Part shown: piece after piece, positions 6,440-11,481 of the stretch
Position numbering within the stretch: the stretch's first letter is position 1
Layout: each line of letters starts with the position of its first letter
NCBI GenBank assembly: GCA_016866575.1
Contig: VGMA01000048.1
Coordinates: 1-11,481, forward strand
Length of the DNA stretch: 11,481 nucleotides
Source of the DNA: Chlamydiota bacterium
Lineage (GTDB): Bacteria; Chlamydiota; Chlamydiia; Chlamydiales; VGMA01
Direction of reading: 5' to 3'
Position numbers and translations under genes: made by a program
Notes under the pieces: generated by a model
What the model was told of the DNA's origin: nothing
Databases searched by the model: none
Seen by the model: only the letters and a program-made list of their open reading frames with translations

Positions 6440-9400
6440 ATGATTACTCCTTTATTAGAAAAATCACAATTTATTCAAAATTTAATTCCCACTAACACAG
6501 GCTACTTTTTAGCCGAAGAGGTGGAAAGAAGCCTGCTGGAAGCTGGATTTTTAGGTGAAAACCCATCGATTGCTTCTCGTCACTTTGTAGCAACTGCACT
6601 TGTACTAAAAGCTGTGGCCATTTCTATATTGATGGTGATAGCTTATCCTTTCATCGCTGTTTATGATTTTTCAATTACTGTCCTTGATCAAGGCTTTTTT
6701 GATGCTATTACTCTTTTAGGAAAAGATCTTCTTCATAGCTTGCAAAGTTTTGCCTTAACAGCGATCGGTGTCATATTTGCAGTAATAGGAATCATTTATC
6801 CATCAATCTATTGCACTCTAGTTCATAAAATTGAATCTTCAGATTCTCATCGAACATCGCCCTCTTTGATTGAAGAAGAATTGTTAAGTGAAAGCCCAAG
6901 AGAATTAATAGCACATGTAGAACCTATAAAACCTGCCACTAGCTACTCAAAAGCAGTGGAAACTATCGTCTTAGATTCATCACCTTCAATTTTAAGAATT
7001 TCAATAGACTCTAATTTTTCGGCACCACCATCAAAGAAAAATAAAGAGTTAAATGAGTGTCCTAGAGCTCTAGCAGATATTGAAAATGATCCAATCTTTC
7101 AAAAAGCCTCTCCATCATCAGTAAGTATTCTAGAGAATCAATCAGATCAAAACAGATCTCCTTCATCAGAAAATTTTATAGAAAATCCCACTGATGTTCC
7201 TTCTTTAGACAGCACCCTTTCTTCACAAGATGGCTATGAAGGATCTAATAGCACGATCTCTTCTTTTGATTCACCCGGATCTTTTCATGAACAAGAGATG
7301 GCTTTTAGACTTTTTGAAGAAACCACTGAAGAATCTAACGATTTAAATCAGTGCTTATTTCGATTAAGATCCCCATCTATTGAACAAAGAACACCATCAA
7401 ATTTAGCTGTCACAGATCTTGTCGATGATGCCCCACTACCTCTTTCTTGGACTATCGAACAGACAAATAGACATACTGAACGAAATTTAGAAAGGCTTCA
7501 TACCCTAAGTCTCATTCGATCTATTGATTTAGGCATAACAGATCAAGAAACACCTTTTGGATCAGTTCATGAGGATCGAGATTCGCCAAGACATACACCT
7601 GACATATCTAATATGAGTAAAGTTCTTACGACTTTCTCTCGTCAAGAAGTAGATAGAGCACCTTTACCTATTTTAACTTCACCACAATCATTATCTTTAG
7701 AGTATTCATCTTTGCACTATGATGTTTTTTATGATCAAAACCAGGATGTAAGTAAAGAGCTGCCTTTGATCTCATTAGAGCCAACATCACCTTTGGCTTT
7801 TAGAAACATCTCTATTATTCAAGAAGAAGTTATCGATAGCTCTTTTGGTTTAGCAAGTAAATCTCCACTTCCAATACCCCGTTTGAATCTTTCCATGCTC
7901 TCTTTGATTCAAGAAGAAGTTGTTGAATCTTCTCCAAATTCTCCTAACGGATCGTCTCAAGAAGATATGGGGTGTTTTGAATTGCTCGATGAAGAATTTG
8001 ACTCATCTGACAAAGAGGTATTCGAAGAACTTGATCAATCGGAGATTTTTGATCCTGAGCTCTTGAGATCGATTCACACCAGTGAAATAATCTTTGCTGA
8101 ATCAGACGCTATTAGAGAAGAGCACCAATTACTGCTAGAGTCACTTAGTGATTTTCCTCAAATTTTTGAGCAAAGCACCGTCCTTTCAGAGCTTTCAAAA
8201 TTGAGGGATTTTAGAACAAATTTAGAAGTGCGTAGCCCTCTGATCTATCCTAAACTCAGAGATCTTTTATTGAGTGTCGACTCTTATCTTTCTAAAGAAG
8301 CGCTCTCATTTAAAGAAAAAAAACTGATCCAGTTGATTTTAACAGATCTTGTCATTTTTTCAACCTATGTACCGACGCAGCGTACAATTGATTCTTATAA
8401 AAGTATCGATCCATTTTCTCCAAAAAACATCGAGATTTTTGCGCAAAAAATTTTAGAAAAAAAGAAATTAAGTTCGCATGAGTATTTTAATTACTACCTA
8501 GAAAAAGGGCGCTCAGGTCCACAAAAATTACTCATTCTCTCCTTACTCCACTTACCTAAAGCTATTAAAAATAAAGTTCTTAAAGATCCTTTATTCGATA
8601 AGCTTTTAGGTTCTAGCCAGCTGGAAGATGTTCTTTTAAAAACAAGTGGTCATCTTCAACAAACTTCGTTGTTTACCTGTGTTGCAGCAGCTTACACAAC
8701 AAGAGTTTTGCAAAAGATCCCCCATATTACTGGTCTTTTACACCATACGCGTTCTTTGTTAGCAATAAGCAAAACAAGACTTGATAAAATGACAGAAGAA
8801 GAAAAAAATGAAAAAGCATTCAATCATAATTCTCCTACAAAAAATGCCCATGTTCTTTCTGTCATCCAAGCGGTAGAAAAAGAGCTCGATGCGATACATG
8901 CCAAAGCAAATGAAAATTTTTCTGAGGATTTGATCATTCGCTGGAATAACATCACCCAGCAAGCACTTACTGTGATTTATCCAAAAAGCCCGAGCTGGTT
9001 TGAAGAAATCATGTTTTCCAATCATTACCATACAAGTTATGCCTTTAGCGTAATCAAAAGCTGTGTCGATTTAACAGGTCCATGGTTTAGTGAAAGACGC
9101 GCTCAAGGTGGAGTACCAGGACGCCTTATTAGACAGTTGCCTGGCCCGGAAGGAATTGAAGAACAAAGCTTTAACTATGAGGTAAGCTCAAATACACCTT
9201 ATCATGAAAAACTAAGTAAAGCAAATGCACTTTTTCATGAAATTCTCTATCAAGGGTTTGCTACATTCACCTTTAGAATCACAAATGGTGTACTTCATGC
9301 AAATACCCTAAGAGCTTGCTATATAGCAGCCGAGCCTAAGTTTATCTTGTTCAATCCTATGGATAGTGAGCCTAGAAGTTTTTCTATAGAAGAATTTGTC

Positions 9401-9451
9401 CGATTTTTCGATACTTTAGACTCTGTATCTATCGGGAATATTGACGTTTAA
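6440..9451 (+). CDS. Inc-like membrane-anchored protein with a C-terminal papain/C39-like cysteine peptidase domain (candidate effector)
   Basis: This is a 1003-residue protein in three parts. Residues 1-130 carry two hydrophobic helices (about 49-75 and 103-128) forming a hairpin, as in chlamydial inclusion-membrane proteins. Residues 131-540 are Ser-, Pro- and acid-rich and probably disordered. They contain 16 Ser/Thr-Pro pairs and two copies of an Ile-Gln-Glu-Glu-Val motif. Residues of about 545-1003 look folded and mainly helical. Their last 265 residues have the layout of a papain-like / C39-like peptidase: Gln740/Gln741 and Cys747 in QQTSLFTCVAAAY, His953 in TNGVLHAN, and Asn972 or Asp975 in LFNPMDSEPRSFSIEEF. 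The Cys-His-Asn/Asp order excludes the C48 fold of ChlaDub proteases, which use His-Asp-Cys, although the membrane-linker-protease plan is similar. Secretion by type III, host targeting and activity are inference. A non-catalytic relative is possible. Confidence 0.8.
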   Translation: MITPLLEKSQFIQNLIPTNTGYFLAEEVERSLLEAGFLGENPSIASRHFVATALVLKAVAISILMVIAYPFIAVYDFSITVLDQGFFDAITLLGKDLLHSLQSFALTAIGVIFAVIGIIYPSIYCTLVHKIESSDSHRTSPSLIEEELLSESPRELIAHVEPIKPATSYSKAVETIVLDSSPSILRISIDSNFSAPPSKKNKELNECPRALADIENDPIFQKASPSSVSILENQSDQNRSPSSENFIENPTDVPSLDSTLSSQDGYEGSNSTISSFDSPGSFHEQEMAFRLFEETTEESNDLNQCLFRLRSPSIEQRTPSNLAVTDLVDDAPLPLSWTIEQTNRHTERNLERLHTLSLIRSIDLGITDQETPFGSVHEDRDSPRHTPDISNMSKVLTTFSRQEVDRAPLPILTSPQSLSLEYSSLHYDVFYDQNQDVSKELPLISLEPTSPLAFRNISIIQEEVIDSSFGLASKSPLPIPRLNLSMLSLIQEEVVESSPNSPNGSSQEDMGCFELLDEEFDSSDKEVFEELDQSEIFDPELLRSIHTSEIIFAESDAIREEHQLLLESLSDFPQIFEQSTVLSELSKLRDFRTNLEVRSPLIYPKLRDLLLSVDSYLSKEALSFKEKKLIQLILTDLVIFSTYVPTQRTIDSYKSIDPFSPKNIEIFAQKILEKKKLSSHEYFNYYLEKGRSGPQKLLILSLLHLPKAIKNKVLKDPLFDKLLGSSQLEDVLLKTSGHLQQTSLFTCVAAAYTTRVLQKIPHITGLLHHTRSLLAISKTRLDKMTEEEKNEKAFNHNSPTKNAHVLSVIQAVEKELDAIHAKANENFSEDLIIRWNNITQQALTVIYPKSPSWFEEIMFSNHYHTSYAFSVIKSCVDLTGPWFSERRAQGGVPGRLIRQLPGPEGIEEQSFNYEVSSNTPYHEKLSKANALFHEILYQGFATFTFRITNGVLHANTLRACYIAAEPKFILFNPMDSEPRSFSIEEFVRFFDTLDSVSIGNIDV
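7817..7921 (+). repeat. Two copies of an exact 15-base repeat in the linker of the large gene
   Basis: ATTCAAGAAGAAGTT occurs at 7817-7831 and 7907-7921, 90 bases apart and in the same frame. It encodes IQEEV within the longer pattern Ser-(Ile/Leu)-Ile-Gln-Glu-Glu-Val-x-(Asp/Glu)-Ser-Ser at residues 458-468 and 488-498. A looser third copy, LIEEELLSESP, is at residues 143-153. A 30-residue duplication or a repeated short binding motif would explain it. Confidence 0.6.
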
Positions 9452-9479
9452 AAAAAGATGGCCTCCAAGCAGAGGCCAT
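9450..9479 (-). terminator. Intrinsic terminator of the ACT-domain gene
   Basis: A perfect 8-bp GC-containing stem (ATGGCCTC/GAGGCCAT) with a 6-base loop lies at 9458-9479. On the minus strand it is followed by C and then seven Ts (9450-9456), which is the standard terminator form. It begins 20 bases after the ACT-gene stop. The T run overlaps the stop codon of the convergent large gene. The plus-strand side has no T tract, so it works in one direction at best. Confidence 0.85.
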
Positions 9480-9499
9480 TGACTAATGAAGATCTAAAA

Positions 9500-9871
9500 T
9501 TACAAAATTTTACAGATTGAGCTTAAAGCAGTAATTGCTTTAGCTAGATTTTCTCTTTTTACAAGAAGATAGTCCGTATCAAATGTGGAAATAGCGAATA
9601 CAGTGATTTCAGCTGCAGCAAGTGGAGCTGTTAATGCTGCTAAGACTCCCGTTTGAGCTAAATCAAGAGGTCCTTCTACTTTGAAACACCCCCAACCTTT
9701 TTCTGCTTGTACACCCTGAGGAACAATATCCTCAACTGACACAATCGACATTTCATCTGAAGTTTTTGTGATCGAAAAAAATTCTCCCTCTAGCACCCAT
9801 TTAGGAAATTCTGAGGAAGCGGGCAAGCGAACAACAGCAAGCCCTATTGGTAATATAGAAAGTATAAACAT
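9500..9871 (-). CDS. ACT-domain amino-acid-binding protein (COG3603 / CASTOR-like ACT)
   Basis: This 123-residue protein is made almost entirely of paired ACT-type folds. It has the typical COG3603 blocks: an early LAVVRLP strand, PKWVLEGEFFSIT, TSDEMSIV (37-44), GWGCFKVEGPLDLAQTGVLA (59-78) and ITVFAISTFDTDYLLVK (89-105). Proteins of this family are small, soluble and thought to bind amino acids as regulators; no enzymatic activity is expected. The length is normal and nothing is missing. The ATG at 9871 places the start as in relatives, although no good Shine-Dalgarno sequence is visible. It is the last gene of the pepT-methyltransferase-ACT series and has its own terminator downstream. The 106-base gap upstream may hold its own promoter, but I could not identify one. 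Confidence 0.85.
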   Translation of the reverse strand: MFILSILPIGLAVVRLPASSEFPKWVLEGEFFSITKTSDEMSIVSVEDIVPQGVQAEKGWGCFKVEGPLDLAQTGVLAALTAPLAAAEITVFAISTFDTDYLLVKRENLAKAITALSSICKIL

Positions 9872-9893
9872 GACATAAAGGATACGTTATCAA

Positions 9894-9907
9894 TGGGAAA
9901 AATCCCA
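9894..9907. promoter_or_regulatory. Small inverted repeat ahead of the ACT-domain gene
   Basis: TGGGA and TCCCA form a 5-bp inverted repeat around four As, 23 bases before the ACT-gene start. There is no T tract behind it on the minus strand, so it is not a good terminator for the methyltransferase gene. It could be an operator or a weak leader hairpin. The rest of the gap at 9872-9977 is AT-rich and I see no clear promoter in it. Confidence 0.2.
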
Positions 9908-9977
9908 CATAAAAGTAGGCTATGATCGAAATACTCCTTTTTTACTCAGTACTTTTCTTTTAACCTACCTAAAAAGA

Positions 9978-10841
9978 CTATTTATGCAGTGAAGGTGTCG
10001 GTCCGAATGGTTTTATCCCTATTTCGCGCCGTACATATATTCTTTCTTCCCTTTTTTTAGCTACAAACTCAATACTATCTTGATCTTCTTTAATTTCATA
10101 ATGAAGAAGCTCCAGATTTGAAGAGAAAAAAAGTTCTTTGGCCACAAAGTCATTAATTAGCCAAGCGCCTAGGTAAAATCGAAAACTAAATTCCAAAGCA
10201 TTTTGCACTTCTTTGTCTCCATATTCAGGATATAGGAAAAAATTACCCGATATCAGACCGTTTTGAGAAAGAGATCCACATGCTTTTTGCCAAACTGTGA
10301 GAAATTTTGAAGGATCAGCATAAGGATAACTAGACTGAGCTACAATCAAATCAACTTTTGTGCTGAATTTATACTCTTCCATTTTTTTTGGCACGATTTT
10401 GAGTCGTTTTGCAGCATTTTCGATTAAATATTCATCTTGTATTCTATCAATTAGAGCAAGAAGAGCAGGCTTAGAGGGCTCTAACAGTATCACCTCTCTA
10501 TTTTTTTTCAAAAAGTCTGTAACAAGAGTGCTGTTGGCACCGCCAATTTCAAGAATAGGGCCACTTTGATGAGACTTTTCCAATATAGAAAGAGCTTTTT
10601 TTGTTACTTCATCTACACTAGAGGGCAAAGTTCCAACGACATATTTTTTTCCTCTGGCAATATTTGCTGCGTCAATACATGAAATACTCTTATTACCGAA
10701 ACTGTCTTTAGATGGAATCGATCTGCCTGAATTGATCCATTGGTTCATCGCACCGACAATCCCTAATCGATGATGACTTAATGCATATTCAGATTTAAAC
10801 CAATCAGTAACACTTTTTGCAGCACCAAAACTTAGCTTCAC
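9978..10841 (-). CDS. Class I SAM-dependent methyltransferase, substrate unknown
   Basis: This protein is 287 residues from the GTG at 10841. The Rossmann-type core starts with motif I, ILEIGGANS (about residues 97-105), a variant of the usual Glu-x-Gly-x-Gly-x-Gly. VILLEPSK follows, with the acidic residue (Glu121) that holds the ribose of SAM. Next come KVDLIVAQSSYPY as motif II-like and a GLISGNFFLYPEYG segment. The first 90 residues form a separate helical part, and the last 60 include a strand-rich tail (EFVAKKREERIYVRREIG). I cannot name the substrate. Start choice: AGAGG lies five bases before the GTG at 10841; the frame extends to a TTG at 10859 that has no such site. It follows pepT by about 70 bases and may be co-transcribed. 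Confidence 0.8.
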   Translation of the reverse strand: MKLSFGAAKSVTDWFKSEYALSHHRLGIVGAMNQWINSGRSIPSKDSFGNKSISCIDAANIARGKKYVVGTLPSSVDEVTKKALSILEKSHQSGPILEIGGANSTLVTDFLKKNREVILLEPSKPALLALIDRIQDEYLIENAAKRLKIVPKKMEEYKFSTKVDLIVAQSSYPYADPSKFLTVWQKACGSLSQNGLISGNFFLYPEYGDKEVQNALEFSFRFYLGAWLINDFVAKELFFSSNLELLHYEIKEDQDSIEFVAKKREERIYVRREIGIKPFGPTPSLHK

Positions 10842-10846
10842 AACCA

Positions 10847-10851
10847 CCTCT
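10847..10851 (-). promoter_or_regulatory. Ribosome binding site pointing to a GTG start for the methyltransferase
   Basis: AGAGG on the minus strand is five bases before the GTG at 10839-10841. The alternative TTG at 10857-10859 lies upstream of this site and the GTG at 10845-10847 overlaps it. The protein then begins MKLSFGAAKS. Confidence 0.6.
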
Positions 10852-10864
10852 ATTGTCAAAATTA

Positions 10865-10879
10865 GGTAAAGATTTTACC
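10865..10879 (-). terminator. Weak hairpin between pepT and the methyltransferase gene
   Basis: GGTAAA and TTTACC form a 6-bp stem with a 3-base loop. On the minus strand it is followed by TAATTTTG, only a poor T tract. It may attenuate read-through from pepT or be chance. The same GGTAAA/TTTACC arms occur in the hairpin at 3007-3026. Confidence 0.25.
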
Positions 10880-10912
10880 AATAGATAGGTTAAGTTCAAG
10901 CTAAATATTCTA

Positions 10913-11481
10913 TCATGCCTCTTGTTCCCAAATCTCTGCTAAGTGAATCAGCGTTTTAACCGAATTTTCCATATCTTGTAAGCAAATCCATTCTTTTTCA
11001 CTGTGAATGTTGTGAAAGCCAGTAAAGATATTTGGAGTTGGTAAGCCCCGTTCAGTAAGATGAGCTCCATCTGTTCCCCCGCGAACCGGCTCTGAAAATG
11101 GGACCAAGCCTGCCTTAGAAACAGCCTTTTTTGCAGCTTCAATAACAAATGGGTCTTTATCTAGATAATAGCGCATATTTCTATATTGCGAATGGAAAGT
11201 AATTTTCCATTTTGCCAAAGGCTCCTGATCTTGTAGATTTTTTACAATCTGCCTTAATGTCTCTCTTTTGGCTTCAAGACCATCAAGTTCAAAATCTCGC
11301 AAGATAAATTTCAAAACTGCTTTTTCTGATGTCCCTTTATAATCTGTAGGATGGATAAATCCATCTCTTCCTTCTGTATGTTCAGGAGAAATCTCTTTTG
11401 GTAAAGCGTTAATAAGGGCTGAAGCCAATTTAAGTGCATTGATCATAACACCTTTAGCTGATCCGGGATGACTTGCTATTC
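10913..11481 (-). CDS. pepT: Peptidase T (tripeptide aminopeptidase, M20B), C-terminal part
   Basis: The frame is open from the right edge to the TGA at 10913, giving about the last 189 residues of an expected roughly 410. It enters at IASHPGSAKGVMINALKLA, the dimerisation-domain motif of PepT. It continues with SPEHTEGRDGFIHP, the IRDFELDGLEAKRE segment, VRGGTDGAHLTERGLPTPNI, and FHNIHSEKEW, whose His before Ser-Glu-Lys matches the C-terminal zinc ligand (His379 in E. coli). The other metal ligands lie in the missing N-terminal part. PepT removes the N-terminal residue of tripeptides in the cytoplasm, a peptide-recycling role that suits an intracellular bacterium feeding on host peptides. 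The visible part is intact. The identification is firm. Confidence 0.95.
   Translation of the reverse strand, partial: IASHPGSAKGVMINALKLASALINALPKEISPEHTEGRDGFIHPTDYKGTSEKAVLKFILRDFELDGLEAKRETLRQIVKNLQDQEPLAKWKITFHSQYRNMRYYLDKDPFVIEAAKKAVSKAGLVPFSEPVRGGTDGAHLTERGLPTPNIFTGFHNIHSEKEWICLQDMENSVKTLIHLAEIWEQEA

Noticed and set aside
8759..9031. Minus-strand open frame of 90 codons inside the large gene
   Set aside because: It lies wholly antisense to the well-supported protease-like domain and has a Phe/Lys-biased translation typical of shadow frames.
8655..9451. A ChlaDub-like C48 (ULP1/SENP) peptidase as the C-terminal domain of the large gene
   Set aside because: C48 enzymes carry His, Asp, Gln, Cys in that order. 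Here the Cys comes first and the His and Asn/Asp later, which fits papain/C39-like enzymes.
9872..9977. A small RNA or riboswitch ahead of the ACT-domain gene
   Set aside because: Only a 5-bp hairpin and a distant GTAGG/CCTAC pairing are visible. There is no conserved riboswitch core or terminator hairpin.
10360..10569. Plus-strand open frame of 69 codons inside the methyltransferase gene
   Set aside because: It is antisense to the motif I region of the methyltransferase and has no start signal.
10948..11148. Second minus-strand frame of 66 codons inside pepT
   Set aside because: It overlaps pepT in another frame, and pepT motifs are continuous through this stretch.

Overview
The window is AT-rich bacterial DNA that most resembles an environmental (amoeba- or arthropod-associated) member of the Chlamydiae. 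The points for this are a long protein with an Inc-like hydrophobic hairpin at its N-terminus and a disordered, host-interaction-like middle, secreted proteins with short signal peptides, and compact gene blocks with few gaps. The assignment is inference: there is no rRNA or other marker gene here. I see no tRNA, rRNA, insertion sequence, CRISPR array or origin.

Region 1 (1-2140, minus strand) is an ABC export operon in the order ATPase, permease 1, permease 2. The genes overlap by 11 and 1 bases, and permease 2 runs off the left edge. The two permeases are of the ABC-2 / DUF990 kind. Region 2 (2219-3004, plus strand) is a lone secreted outer-membrane beta-barrel protein ending in Phe. Its stop codon overlaps that of the next, convergent gene.

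Region 3 (3001-6303, minus strand) looks like a three-gene unit behind a good promoter at 6328-6356. First is an S-adenosylmethionine-decarboxylase-like pro-enzyme (SpeD) that carries a signal peptide. Next is an unrecognised 350-residue protein with a helical N-terminal half and a beta-sandwich-like C-terminal half. Last is a half-size, MsbA-type ABC exporter.

Region 4 (6440-9451, plus strand) is divergent from the speD unit. It is one 1003-residue gene: an N-terminal transmembrane hairpin, a Ser/Pro-rich acidic linker of about 400 residues with 16 Ser/Thr-Pro sites, and a C-terminal region whose end has the Gln-Cys ... His ... Asn/Asp layout of papain-like / C39-like cysteine peptidases. 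It is a candidate membrane-anchored protease effector and the most interesting gene in the window. Its promoter lies so close to the ATG that the mRNA may be leaderless.

Region 5 (9450-11481, minus strand) is ordinary metabolism: the C-terminal part of peptidase T (pepT), an unassigned SAM-dependent methyltransferase, and a COG3603-type ACT-domain amino-acid-binding protein. It ends at a clear intrinsic terminator at 9450-9479 that touches the stop codon of the large gene.
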